DNA from: Telopea speciosissima
Lineage: Eukaryota; Streptophyta; Magnoliopsida; Proteales; Proteaceae
Direction of reading: 5' to 3'
DNA length: 64,000 nucleotides
Assembly: GCF_018873765.1 (NCBI RefSeq)
Contig: NC_057916.1
Span: 33,951,501 to 34,015,500 of the forward strand
In this document: piece after piece, positions 10,085 to 21,196 of the stretch
How positions within the stretch are numbered: the first letter of the stretch is position 1
Layout of the letters: every line of letters starts with the position of its first letter
Position numbers and translations under genes: made by a program
Notes under the pieces: model-generated
The model's input: the letters and a program-made list of their open reading frames with translations, nothing else
The model's database searches: none
What the model was told of the DNA's origin: nothing

Positions 10085-12373
10085 AATAGCTTCTCAGTGG
10101 GTTGGCGACGCCATTAACAATCCCCAGATTGAGATATTAGCTTGGGCTTTTTTCAATTGGTCTAGTACTCGGTTTTCTGGCTCAACAACCGTCGTGGATT
10201 GGCTAGACCGATATTTTTCCACTGTCAACTCTTTATTCTTGAAGTTTCGGCCACTCTTGATTTTTTCCACATCTGACTTTCTTTCTTTGATAACCAACCG
10301 GACTGGGCAAAAGTCTCCATCTTCTTCGTCACTATCAGTGATGATAAGAGGACCCTTGGGACAAATTTGGGTTTTACCTTCATCACCAGATAAGGCCATA
10401 ATAGACTTCCGGGCTTGATTTAGGATTCCTAACAGGGTTTCTTGCTTTTTAGCAACCTGCTGGACTGTATGAGATTCTTCTGGTATCAATTGGCCAATGG
10501 CATGAAAGGCTTCCGAAGCCATTTGATACATCTTTCTTGCTTCCTCCAATGACTTATAGAAGTTACGATCCTTCTTTTCTCCTTGAGAAACTAAACTTTT
10601 GGACCTCTCTTCCGGGCTTGAAATGACTGGGTGGATATTCCTTGTTGGGTCATTTATTGTTCCTCCCTCATTGACTTGACACATATAGAAATCATCATGT
10701 GCTCTTGCCCACGCACGGTATTCTCTGTTACCCTAATTTGGGGACGAAGGAGGAGTCCCACATAGGTCTTGTGCCAAGGCCAAAGTTAGCTTTACAGAGT
10801 TTTCCAAATGACGAATTGCTTGAGGGAGCTCCTACTGTTCTCTAACAGGTTCTAGCTGTTGAAGCTCCTCTTGGTACTTGTCATCCAAGACCACCGTTCT
10901 CATGAGCATTTCCTAAATTTTTTCCACATCTCGGTGGATCTTGTTCACCTGGAATGAAAATTCCCATGGTGCGGGTCCGCAAATGTTCTTGTACTTCTCC
11001 AGATGAGTCCTTGTTTGCCAAGGTTTCTCATCCTCTGTTTCTTCTTCCTCTTCGGACACTTCATCATTGGATTCCTCTGATGTAGATTCTTGCTTACTTT
11101 CATCTTCTTCAGATGATTGTTCTTCTTCCAATGGCTCTTCCCCTTCACCAACGATGTCCATAAGAAAGATACCTTTGGTGGGGTCAATCTGAAATTCCCC
11201 GAGGCTGATATCATTGATCCATGCGTCCCATGTTTCACTTCTTCGGGGTGGATTCGGATAGGAGAATGAATCTGAATATAAGACCAGGTCTTCTGGAGGA
11301 GTTCCGAACAGATCACAGGCCAAAGCATTGACTAACCAAGTCATGTTTTTTAGCTCATGGAGGGTTCGAGCAAGCACATCGCTCTCATTTGGCATCACCA
11401 AGCTCTCACAACGTGCTGTGAAGTTACTACGCACCAGATCTAGAAATAGAGAAGTAGCCTTGTACAGGATCTCTTGAGTATTGGTGGAAACATTGAGTAT
11501 ATCTGCGACCTGGTAGAATGCGCTCATGCTCCAACGCTCAAAATCTTCTCTGGACACCGTCCAATCGCCTCTGGGAACCTCTGGAGATGATATCTCCTCA
11601 TCATCTCTGCTTTCATCCTCATCTGATGATACGGGTTGAATAAGGCTGGTAGGGTCATTATTATCATCGCTTTTGATGTTATTTACCCAATCCATCGCTT
11701 CTACTCCTTCGTCCTCCATCGTTGGACTTTACTCGGCATACTCTATCCATCCCTCGTGGATTTCTCGATTGTCTTCCTCATCTGAGCCATTGTCAGGATC
11801 CCCCCCTATATGGACAAGAGAGACTTCTTCGGTCAGAGGCTGTCCAATAGCTAGTGCTGAGACTGCTTTAAGGAGCTGAGGTGTGACTCTGGTGATTTCA
11901 GTCCCTTCTTCTTCTTCAGGAACCAGGTGACATATTTCGGATGATGAGAAACCATACTTGTACAATGGTGTCATTGTCTCGAGACCCTCTAATCCATACT
12001 CCAAGAAGTCCTACTTTCGAAGCCGGTTGATGGATGCTATACCTTTGCCTTAGTCACATGGTTGCCCACCTGTTCGGATATTCCCGTTACAGTTGGTTTG
12101 GGCGCAATAAATGCAAACCTGCATCCTTTTTTCCTGTGCTTGCTGTGACTGCTCATCTCTTCCTAAATACCATGGGATGGGTTGGATCAATGTAGTAGGA
12201 TCTTAGAATGGTGTCTTTTCCTGCAACATGTTTACTGACCCTGTAGATGACTCTGGGAAATAGGTCCCCTTCACCAGTGGTTGTGAGATTTTCCATGCAG
12301 GTATCTGGTTTTCTACCCATGTGGCACCTTCTGACTTTGGAAGATAGAAAGGGAAATCGGGCCGATCTACTTC
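10085..12373 (-). pseudogene. Element A long modular gag-protease spacer
   Basis: About 760 codons between gag and protease, with no family I recognise. It contains short iterated motifs of the form D-P-T-x-x-I-x-x: at 12176-12202, 11630-11656, 11159-11185 and 10625-10651, with a first copy at 12473-12499 in the gag tail. Each is preceded by a V/I-N dipeptide some 8-12 residues earlier. A second motif, DL-x-GTPP, occurs at 11288-11314 and 10742-10768, about 40 codons before a DPT motif. A strongly acidic Glu/Ser tract lies at about 11020-11140. All DPT copies are in one frame. Stops occur at 12203-12205 (CAA to TAA, judged from element B), near 12050 and at 10913-10915. Its role is unknown; a structural or host-binding linker of the polyprotein is possible. 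Confidence 0.6.
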
Positions 12374-13795
12374 CTAAGTCACCTCTTGCCGAATCTGTGG
12401 CTCTTTTTCCTCCTTAAGTTTCTTGGTCAACATTGCTATATAGACGTGTGCCTTCATTAGCTTCCTCTTCTTGACTGGATGGATCAAAGTCGTAGGATCT
12501 GCTTGCTCGACATCCTCTTGAAGCATGTTTACTCCATGGTTAGGTAGAGGATTTGTGGTGACATTTGGTGGCTGCTTCTTCTGAAGTTCAATTTTGCCCT
12601 CGTCAATCAAGTCCTGGATCGCATGCTTAAGAGCTAGGCATTTATCTGTATGATGGCATTGTTGGTCGTGGTAATGACAGTACAGATTGGGCTTATACCA
12701 GGTAGGTGGATTGTTCAAATCCACAGGCCTAGGAGGAACTGAATTGATCATTCCCTGCTTCTTGAGCTTGGTGAATAATAATGAGGGTGTCATTCCTTCA
12801 AAGTTGAAATTCCTCCTGGATGCTTCAGATTCAGTTTGGATCACAAGAGTGGTGGATCCTGCAGCTACCACCTGGACTTCTGCCGCCTGGCTGCTTGTCC
12901 CTATAGTATTTCCTCCTTTGGCTCTTGGGCTTTTCCTTGTCGAATAGCTTCCCGATGCTTCACGGGTCATACCCTGATTCTGCCTTTCTTTATAGATCTT
13001 ATCTTCAATCTTCTTCCCAATTGTCATAAGAGCATCAAATGTTTTGATGTGCTGATAGTATATCTTCTCATGGTACTCCCCGTACAAATTTTCTAACAAT
13101 ATCTCGACCTGCTCCTCCTAAGTAGGGCGATTCCATATTTTTGCGGCCTTCTCCCTGAACCGCATGATGTAGTTTGAGAACTCTTCACTTGGTTCTTGCC
13201 TCAAGGTTTCCAATTCTCTTCGTGTAATATCCATCTCGATGTTGTATGAATATTGCTTAGTGAAGGCTTTAACCACAGAGGCCCATGACTGGGTTTAAGT
13301 GTGATCAAGCTGGGTTAACCACCTCAAAGCAGATCCGACCAAAGAATACAAGAACGCCTGTCCCATTTGGTTTTCAGAAAGTCCCCATGATTTGGCAACG
13401 GTGGCAAAAATCTTGAGATGAGCCCTAGGATCTCCCGATCCATCGAACTTATCCAATTTCCATTTGAAATCTTCGGGGATTTTCCCCTCGGGAAAGAACA
13501 CCAGGTCTTCCTCATCTTTTTCTTTGACTTTGCCCTTGACAACCACTTCCAACTCGGCTACTTTTTCTCTTATTTTCTTCTCCCGTTCAGTCTCAGGAGA
13601 ATCCATAGGGTGGCTATCTTCCCCTTCTTCTACTGGTATGATGATTGGAGTCTTGAGGGTTGCAGGGTTGATTTTTCGAACTTCTTGCTCTGCTGGTCCA
13701 GCTATGGATCCGCCCCTAGATAGTTCATTGACTGACTGAACTAGTTGTGCCATGAGTTGCCGCATTTCGGCCATGTCTACTTGCAGCCTATCCAC
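12374..13795 (-). pseudogene. Element A gag
   Basis: Starts MDRLQVDMAEMRQLMAQLVQ at 13795. The retrotransposon gag core includes WKLDKFDGSGDPRAHLKIF and FLYSLVGSALRWLTQLD. Stops at 13295-13297 and 13118-13120 interrupt it; both fit loss of a Gln codon. The tail contains YCHYHDQQCHHTDKC followed by LALKHAIQDLIDEGKIEL, a zinc-knuckle-like Cys/His cluster typical of this lineage. The frame ends at 12374 with a TAG, after which coding resumes in the same direction into the spacer. Gag forms the particle that packages the element RNA. Confidence 0.85.
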
Positions 13796-15227
13796 TCAAT
13801 CTTCGACGTGACTTTCAGACAAGTGATCCTCCGGAGGATTCATGTTACTCATAAGTGATATCTCAGAAGATGAACTAGAAGAATGAGAAGGAATCGGGGA
13901 TCTTGAGGAGAATGGTGGGCTGGCTCGAGTCAACCTTCCGCCACGTCGGACCCAGATGGATAAGGATGGAATCGTGCTTCTACGAAAGAGAGAAGAATAC
14001 CTAGTTTAGACCCTAAGAAGGCTAAAGAAGAATTTTATTTTATTTTATTTTTTGTCATTTTTTCCTTTTGAGTTTTTATGATTTTTTGGTATTTTATAAC
14101 ATTTGTTTCATATTATTTTATTATTTCATTCGACTCAAGTAATCGGAGTGGTCATCAGAGTTTCAGCAGACTCCTTCTGAGACCAGACTTCGAATGCCAT
14201 CATTGCCCAAGCATTTTCGAACACACAAAAAAAAAAAACAAACAAAAGAAAGATCTTAATTGCCGGGTTATTGACGATTATGTCTGGATTCAAAATGAGA
14301 TGCCCTCCCTCTTTTTTTTTTCGAGGGACATGTAAGGTTCCATTATATGGAAGTGGACTTCCATTTTTTTCTTTGAGGGACCATCGTGGGACTATGGAAT
14401 TCCTTATCTTTGGTGGCATCTCATATCAAAACCAGGTTAATCGTCAAATGACCCTGAACTCGGTCTTTCTTACAGCTAACAAAGGTTAGTTTGTGTCGTA
14501 CCCTAATCATATATGGTCTATTTTCCTACATGATGTATGTAATAGGTAGGCTTCCATAGGACAGAACAAGGCCACCCTTGACAGAACCGATATACCTATC
14601 GCTCGTGGTCGCGAATTGTAGGCACGTGGTTCTTTTGATATACCTGGAGAATAGGTCACACAAACTCAGAGTAATCGAGCTAGTGCCTTTTTTGAGTGAC
14701 AAAGTACTCCACAACACACTAGTGAATACCCTCACCGGTGATTCTAAACTCGTACAGTAAATATCAAGGGCTGTAGCTTCACCGTGAATTACCCATGACT
14801 ACTCATGGGGTCCAACGACTAACTACGGGGGTAAGAGGGGTTCCCATGCAGTGTGTGTGTGCAAGAAAGTGGTACAAGAAGCGGCTATCATCCGATCTCA
14901 GAGTACTTAGTATGACGTGCCTCACCTCCCCGGGGGTAAAGGCACGACAGGGAGTACCCTCGTCGTTTGATTTCACTTTGAGCACTATGCATGATGCGGT
15001 TAGTACACACAGGGGTTAGCCAGACAAACATATTATGGTATTTATTTATTATTTTTTTTGTTTTATTTTGTTTTGTACATTTTTTTTTTATATTATATTT
15101 TATTATTATTATTATTATTTTTTATAAAAGTTTAGAGAGAACATCCTGTCATTTATTGATAGCACCTATTTAGAGAGTTTGACCTCAGACGGGCATTTGT
15201 CCGCCAATTCCCCAGTGGAGTCGCCAC
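13796..15227 (-). other. Element A 5' leader
   Basis: Untranslated sequence between the primer binding site and gag. It has AT-rich low-complexity tracts (14030-14130, 15040-15130) and no ORF I can support. A long leader is usual in Tat/Ogre elements. Confidence 0.7.
15210..15226 (-). promoter_or_regulatory. Primer binding site of element A
   Basis: One base inside the LTR end, the minus strand reads TGGCGACTCCACTGGGG. It begins with TGG, the complement of a tRNA CCA end, and lies where minus-strand DNA synthesis would be primed. The identity of the priming tRNA was not determined. Confidence 0.75.
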
Positions 15228-16492
15228 TGTAAGTACCGTGGTCCCTCGGGACAAGGGTTTCCTCAGCCCTTGTGGTATATGGCGACGTAGGGTTTTGGGA
15301 GAGGTACGGTGTGTGCGTATATGGATATGGATAATATTATCAATGTATAATATTGATAAATAGGGGATTGGGATCATGCATTAAAATATGCTAATATACT
15401 GTGAAGTCGCCACCTAGGGTTAGGGCCTAGGACCCATTAAGTGTAGCCCTACCCGTTGTGAGCGGAATCGGGCTACGTGACTCCATATGGTCCGACCAAA
15501 GGTTCGGGTAAGGGGTCAGGTTACGAGTGTGGGAAGGTGTTAGGCACCTACCTCGCCCGGCCAAAACCGGTCTCTCTGTGTTAGATGCTACATAAGGACG
15601 AATGTTCTCTCTCTTTTATTACGGGGATGGGGGATATTATGAACTACATTTAGATACTATGAATTGAACTAAAGCATAATAAACTACATTGCATATATGA
15701 AAAATACGGACTAAAACGATGAAATATGAAAGGACTACATTGAATCAACAAAAATGCAGTAATTATACCTGTATGGTTGTATTCCCCTGGCTCAGGGGAG
15801 ATAGACGAATGGACTGACGTTGATTCTTTCTCGACAGAATAACGACACTTTCAAGTGATTTGGAGAGGAGTAAACAGACAGAATAACGTCTGTAATAGAG
15901 GAGTTTCGATGGTTATCTGTGCACAGAAGGGATAACAACGCCAAGGAGCAAAAGCGCTCTATACTCAAAGGGACAATCGAAGGATCTGTCCGCCACAAGA
16001 AAACTTCAAGCACTCATACTCTCATAAGAGAAGGAGGAGAAATGAGGGTGAAAAGGGAGGAAAAGAGGTTAGGAATCACTTGGGGAGGATCTCTCTACCC
16101 AAAATTCCTTGGGAAATGTGGGAGGGGACCCTTCTATTTATAGGGAGGGACCCCTTCTCTCTCCTGGCCGGATAAGTCCTCCACGGCGCCGTGCGTGACG
16201 TTAGCAGGCTGATGTCACACCCCCTCATGGCACCGTGGAAATCCGGTACACATCCCCACAGTGAAGTGGGAAGGTGCCCACGGTGCCGTGGGAAGAGTCC
16301 ACGGTGCCGTGGGAGCGTAGTGCCATTTTTTCTTATTTTTGGTCCTAAAATGGGCCATTTTGTGCTCAGTATGGTTCTTGGTCTTATGGGTCAGGTATCT
16401 TTGGGTCTAAAAGGAGGGAGAGTATGTCGTCCATCGTCCATGTCCCGTTGTCATCATCGCCAATTAGGGGGTGACAAAAATCAACGTCTACA
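15228..16492 (-). repeat. 5' LTR of element A, 1265 bp
   Basis: Both strands run from TG to CA. One edge abuts the primer binding site (one-base gap). The other edge, ending TCTACA on the plus strand at 16492, is repeated exactly at the end of the second LTR (21196). The 15562-16492 part is closely repeated at 20221-21196. A TATAAATAG promoter box on the minus strand lies at 16135-16143. Upstream of it (higher coordinates, 16170-16315) are CCACGGCGCCGTGG-like palindromes; A has fewer of them than B. Confidence 0.9.
16135..16143 (-). promoter_or_regulatory. LTR TATA box
   Basis: The minus strand reads TATAAATAG within CTCCCTATAAATAG, inside the LTR and downstream of the GC palindromes, the position expected for the U3/R promoter of the element. 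The same box is kept in the second LTR near 20794-20803. Confidence 0.7.
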
Positions 16493-17411
16493 CTATGGAT
16501 CCTTGGAGACGTTGTATGAGAAGATGTGGTGCCGGTCCTTCTTCCTCTTCTTCAATGATCACCGCCACTTCGAATAGCTCGCCGATCCCATGATCTCCTT
16601 GAGCTTCTTTCTTGCTGGCTTGATCCAATTCCATGGCTATCCAGTCCACTTCATCTCCGAAGAATATTTCGAGCCCTGGCAGACGTTCGCCCCGCTCTTG
16701 ATTGAACCATGGTTCTTGATTTCCACAGTAAGGGAAGTCTTCTCCCTCTTTCACGAAATACTCGTTCAGAGTCTTGAAGTATGGCGTGTCATTCGCTGCA
16801 TTGTCCCTCTGTCCTGTGGCTTTTTTCCTTGGGTTCTTCGGGTTAAACCCTAACCCACAACGGTTGGCATTGGCTGGTATCTCTGGGAATGCCGGTACCC
16901 CCTGTTGGTTTTTTCCCAATCCTAATCCAGGGAAATATTTCATCTTTTTTATAATCTTTACAGAGGCCTCGCTCCACATTGTCAGGAATTTCCCTAGACT
17001 CTGGTCTCCAAAGATGGTAATTACTTTCTGGTCATATATGAACTTCAGCTTTTGATGAAGAGTTGATGCTAGGGCTCCCGTTGAATGCAGCCATGGTCTT
17101 CCAAGCAACATATTGAAGGATGCTTGAATGTTGATGACTTGGAAGTCTATGGTAAAGCAGGCTGGTCCAATCTTGACATTGGTGGTAAGAATCCCAATTA
17201 CCTCCCTTCTGGAATTGTCGTATGCCCTGATGGTTTGACTGGATGACTTCATCTGGTCTAGAGATAAACCCATGCATCTGGCCGCTTTGAGGGGCATTAC
17301 ATTGAGGGCGGACCCATTGTCTATCAGAACCTGGGGGACCTGATTCTTGTTACATTCCACAGTAATGTAAAGTGCCCGGTTGTGATTCTTTCCTCCTAGG
17401 GGTAAATCCTC
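16493..17411 (-). pseudogene. Element B protease and G-patch region
   Basis: An uninterrupted 290-codon frame (17360-16488) has VLIDNGSALNVMPL (protease Asp at about residue 14), then the G-patch-like YFPGLGLGKNQQGVPAFP and CGLGFNPKNPRKK, and an acidic tail. It lacks the 39-codon stretch present in A at 9454-9570; the deletion keeps the frame and is bounded in A by two copies of GGTCT. A stop near 17412 separates it from the upstream frame. The frame runs a few codons into A's LTR. Confidence 0.75.
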
Positions 17412-19765
17412 TTATGAGAAAAAGAGTGACTGAATGGCATAAGTGGCCCCCACTATGTGAGATAGTTCCTCATGCCCCATTTCTCTGGGCACTTGAACCT
17501 TGGTAAGAGCTTTCAAAACAGCTTCTCGGTGGGTTGACGATGCCATTAACAATCCCCAGATTGAGATATTAGCTTGGGCTTTCTTCAATTGGTCTAGTAC
17601 TCGGTTTTCTGGCTCAACAACCGCCATTGATTGGCTACACCGATATTTTTCCACTGTTAACTCTTTATTCTTGAAGTTTTGGCCACTCCTAGTTTCCGCC
17701 ACATCTGACTCTCTTTCTTTGATAACCAACCGGACTGGGCAAAAATCTCCATCTTCTTCGTCACTATCAGTGATGATAAGAGGACCCTTGGGACAAATTT
17801 GGGTTTTACCTTCTTCACCAGATAAGGTCATAATAGACTTCCGGGCTTGATTTAGGATCCCTGATAGGGTTTCTTGCTTTTTAGCAACCTGCTGGATTGT
17901 ATGGGATTCTTCTGGTATCAATTGGCCAATGGCATGAAAGGCTTCCGAAGCCGCTTGGTACATCTTTCTTGCTTCCGCCAATGACTTATAGAAGTTACGA
18001 TCCTTCTTTTCTCCTTGAGAAACTGAACTTTCGGACCTCTCTTCTGGGCTTGAAATGACTGGGTGGATATTCCCTGTTGGGTCATTTCTTGTTCCTCCCT
18101 CATTGACATGACACATATAGAAATCGTCATGTGCTCTTGCCCACGCATGGTATTCTCTGTTACCCTGATACGGAGACGGGGGAGGAGTCCCGCATAGGTC
18201 TTGTGCCAAGGCCAAAGTTAGCTTTATAGAGTTTTCCAAATGGCGAATTGCTTGAGGGAGCGCCCACTGTTCTCTAACAGGTTCCAATGGTTGAAGCTCC
18301 TCCTAGTACTTATCATCCAAGACCACCATTCTCATGAGCATTTCCTGGATTTTATCCACATTCCGGTGGATCTTGTTCACCTGAAACGATAAGTCCCATG
18401 GCGCAGGTCCGCAAATATTCTCATACTTCTCCAGACGCGTCCTTAGTTGCCAAGGTTCCTCATCCTCCGTTTCTTCTTCCCCTTCGGACACTTCATCATT
18501 GGATTCCTCTGATGCAGATTCTTGCTCACTTTCATCTTCTTCAGATGATTGTTCTTCTTCTAACGGCTCTTCCCCTTCCTCATCGATATCCATAGGAAAG
18601 ATACCTCTGGTGGGGTCAATCTGAAATTCCCCGAGGTTGATATCATTGATCCATGCGTCCCATGTTTCACTTCTTCGGGGTAGATCCGGATAGGAGAATG
18701 AATCTGAATATAAGACCAGGTCTTCTGGAGGAGTTTCGAACAGATCACAGGCCAAAGCATTGACTAACCAAGTTATATTTTTAATCTCATGGAGGGTTCG
18801 AGCGAGTACATCGCTCTCATTTGGCTTCACCAAGCTCTCACAACGTGCTGCGAAGTTACTACACACCAGATCTAGAAATAGAGAAGTAGCCTTGTATAGG
18901 ATCTCTTGAGTATTGGTGGAAACATCGAGTATATCTGCGACGTGGTAGAAGGCGCTCATGTTCTAACGCTCGAAATCTTCTATGGATACCATCCAATCGC
19001 CTCTGGGAACCTCTGGAGATGATATTTCCTCATCATCTCTGCTTTCATCCTCATCTGATGATATGGGTTGAATAAGGCTGGTAGGGTCATTATTATCATC
19101 GCTTCCGATGTTATTTACCCAATCCATCGCTTCTACTCCTTCGTCCTCCATCGTTGGACTTTGCTCGGCATACTCTATCCATCCCTTGTGGATTTCTCAG
19201 TTGTCTTCCTCATCTGAGCTATTGTCAGTATCCCCCCCATATGGGCAAGAGAGACTTCTTTGGTCAGAGCTTGTCTAATAGCTAGTGCTGAGATTGCTTT
19301 AAGGAGCTGAGGTGTGACTCTGGTGATTTCAGTCCCTTCTTCTTCTTCAGGAATCAGGTGACATATTTCGGATGATGAGAAACCATACTTGCACAATGGT
19401 GTCATTGTCTCGAGACCCTCTAATCCATACTCCAAGAAATCCAACTTTTGAAGCCGGTTGACGGATGCTATACCTCTGCCTTGATCACATGGTTGCCCGC
19501 CTGTTCGAATATTCCCATTATAGTTGGTTCGGGCGCAGTAAATGCAAACCTGCAGCCTTTCTGCCCGTGCTTGCTGTGACTGCTCATCTCTTCCTAAATA
19601 CCACGGGATGGGCGGGATCAATGTAGTAGGATCTTGGAATGGTGTCTCTTCCTGCAACATGTTTACTGACCCTGTAGATGACTCTGGGGAATAGGTCCCC
19701 TTCACCAGTGGTTGTGAGATTTTCCATGCAGGTATCTGGTATTCTACCCATGTGGCATCTTCTAA
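17412..19765 (-). pseudogene. Element B modular spacer
   Basis: This is the counterpart of A's spacer. The DPT motifs lie at 19607-19633, 19062-19088, 18591-18617 and 18057-18083. Spacing matches A exactly (471 and 534 bp) except one interval, 545 instead of 546 bp; a one-base loss in a C-run near 19230-19245 explains the frame change there. Open stretches: 19705-19175, 19151-18963, 18959-18303 and 18287-17412. At 18963 a Trp codon of A has become TAG. Where A has stops in TPFxDPTT and PCDxGKG, B has Gln, so the two copies decayed independently. Confidence 0.65.
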
Positions 19766-20218
19766 CTATGGATGATAGAAAGGGGAATCGGGCTGATCCA
19801 CTTCCTGAGACACCTCTTGTCGAATCGGTGGTTCTTTTTCCTCCTTAAGTTTCTTGGTCAACATTGCTATATAGACATGTGCCTTCATTAGCTTCCACTT
19901 CCCGACTGGATGAATCAAAGTGGTAGGATCTGCTTGCTCGGCATCCTCTTGAAGCATGTTTACTCCATGGTTAGGCAGAGGATTTGTGGTGACATTTGAC
20001 GGCTACTTCTTCTGAAGTTCAATTTTACCCTCGTCAATCAAGTCCTGGATCGCATGCTTAAGAGCTAGGCATCTATCCGTGTGATGGCCTTGTTGGTCGT
20101 GGTAATGACAGTACAGATTGGGCTTATACCAGGTAGGTGGATTGTTCTAATCCACAGGCCTAGGAGGAACTGAATTGATCATTCCCTGCTTCTTGAGCTT
20201 GGTGAATAACAACGAGGG
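19766..20218 (-). pseudogene. Element B gag 3' fragment
   Basis: Matches the tail of A's gag, including the Cys/His cluster and the ADPTTLIHPV motif at 19904-19930. It carries its own stops (for example near 20005 and 20150). It ends abruptly at the LTR junction, so the gag core is missing. Confidence 0.75.
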
Positions 20219-20220
20219 TT

Positions 20221-21196
20221 CAAACCGGTCTCTCTATGTTAGATGCTACATAAGGACGAATGTTCTCTCTCTTTTATTACGGGGATGGGGGATATTATGA
20301 ACTACATTTAGATACTATGAATTGAACTAAAGCATAATAAACTACATTACATTTATGAAAAATACGGATTAAAATGATGAAATATGAAAGGACTACATTG
20401 AATCAACAAAAATGCAGTAATTATACCTGTATGGTTGTATTCCCCTGGCTCAGGGGAGATAGACGAATGGACTGACGCTGATTCTTTCTGGGCAGAATAA
20501 CGGCTCTTTCAAGTGATTTGGAGAGGAGTAAACAGACAGAATAATGTCTGTAATAAAGGAGTTTCGATGGTTATCCGTGCACAAACGGGATAACAACGCC
20601 AAGGAGCAAAAGCACTTTATACTCAGAGGGACAATCGAAGGATCTGTCCGCCACAAGAAAACTTCAAGCACTCACACTCTCATGAGAGATGGAGGAGAAA
20701 TGAGGGTGAAAAAGGAGGAAAAGAGGCTAGGAATCACTTGGGGAGGGTCTCTCTACCCAAAATTCCTTTTTGGAAATGTGGGAGGGGACCCTCCTATTTA
20801 TAGGGAGGGACCCCTTCTCTCTCCTGGCCGGATAAGTCCTCCACGGCGCCGTGGAGATGTCCACGGCGCCATGGGGGACTTTTCCACGATGCCGTGCGTG
20901 ACGTCAGCAGGCTGATGTCACACCCCCTCATGGCGCCGTGGAAATCCGGTACACATCCCCACGGTGCCGTGGGAAGGCATCCACGGCGCCGTGGGAAGAG
21001 TCCACGGCGCTGTGGGAGCGCAGTGCCATATTTCCTTATTTTTGATCCTAAAATGGGCCATTTTGTGCTCAGTATGGTTCTTGGTCTTATGGGTCAGGTA
21101 TCTTTGAGTCTAAAAAGAGGGAGAGTGCGTCGTCCATCGTCCATGTCCCGTTGTCATCATCGCCAATTAGGGGGTGACAAAAAATCAACGTCTACA
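20221..21196 (-). repeat. Truncated LTR of element B
   Basis: 976 bp matching 15562-16492 of A's LTR and ending at the same TCTACA terminus. It is longer than the matching part of A because it keeps extra GC palindrome copies (20840-20900). It is followed by GAATG and non-element sequence, so 21196 is the element's outer edge. Confidence 0.9.
20838..21015. repeat. Array of CCACGGCGCCGTGG-like palindromes in the LTR
   Basis: About seven perfect or near-perfect copies of a 14-bp self-complementary motif, spaced 15-40 bp, directly upstream of the minus-strand TATA box. Variants include CCACGGTGCCGTGG and CCACGGCGCCATGG. A's LTR has fewer copies. The place and symmetry suggest protein-binding sites or a recombination-prone repeat; neither is shown. 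Confidence 0.75.

Larger units (their letters stand above)
1..16492 (-). mobile_element. Element A: Tat/Ogre-like Ty3-gypsy retrotransposon with extra genes, left end outside window
   Basis: On the minus strand the order is LTR (15228-16492), primer binding site, leader, gag, modular spacer, protease/G-patch, RT, gypsy RNase H, a second RNase H, integrase, then a DUF7745-like ORF and an antisense PMD gene. RT-RH-aRH-IN order with two RNase H domains is the known signature of the Tat lineage. Extra ORFs after integrase, sometimes antisense and sometimes PMD-type, are known in Tat-lineage elements. No copy of the LTR was found at the left, so the 3' LTR probably lies outside the window and the element exceeds 16.5 kb. 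Every coding domain carries stops or frameshifts, so this copy is not autonomous. Placing the PMD gene inside the element is inference. Confidence 0.8.
16493..21196 (-). mobile_element. Element B: deleted relative of element A
   Basis: Sequence 16493-20218 is collinear with 8945-12780 of element A (protease/G-patch, spacer, gag tail). At 20218-20222 it jumps directly into LTR sequence that lacks the first 334 bp, so the 5' part of gag, the leader, the primer binding site and part of the LTR are deleted. The left edge abuts the outer terminus of A's LTR at 16492. This is what is expected if A inserted into B, with the rest of B to the left of the window; I could not test this because A's far end is not visible. 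B cannot move by itself. Confidence 0.8.

Noticed and set aside
14078..15019. Short ORFs in the element A leader
   Set aside because: Low-complexity or composition-driven, no conserved motif; the region is the expected untranslated leader.
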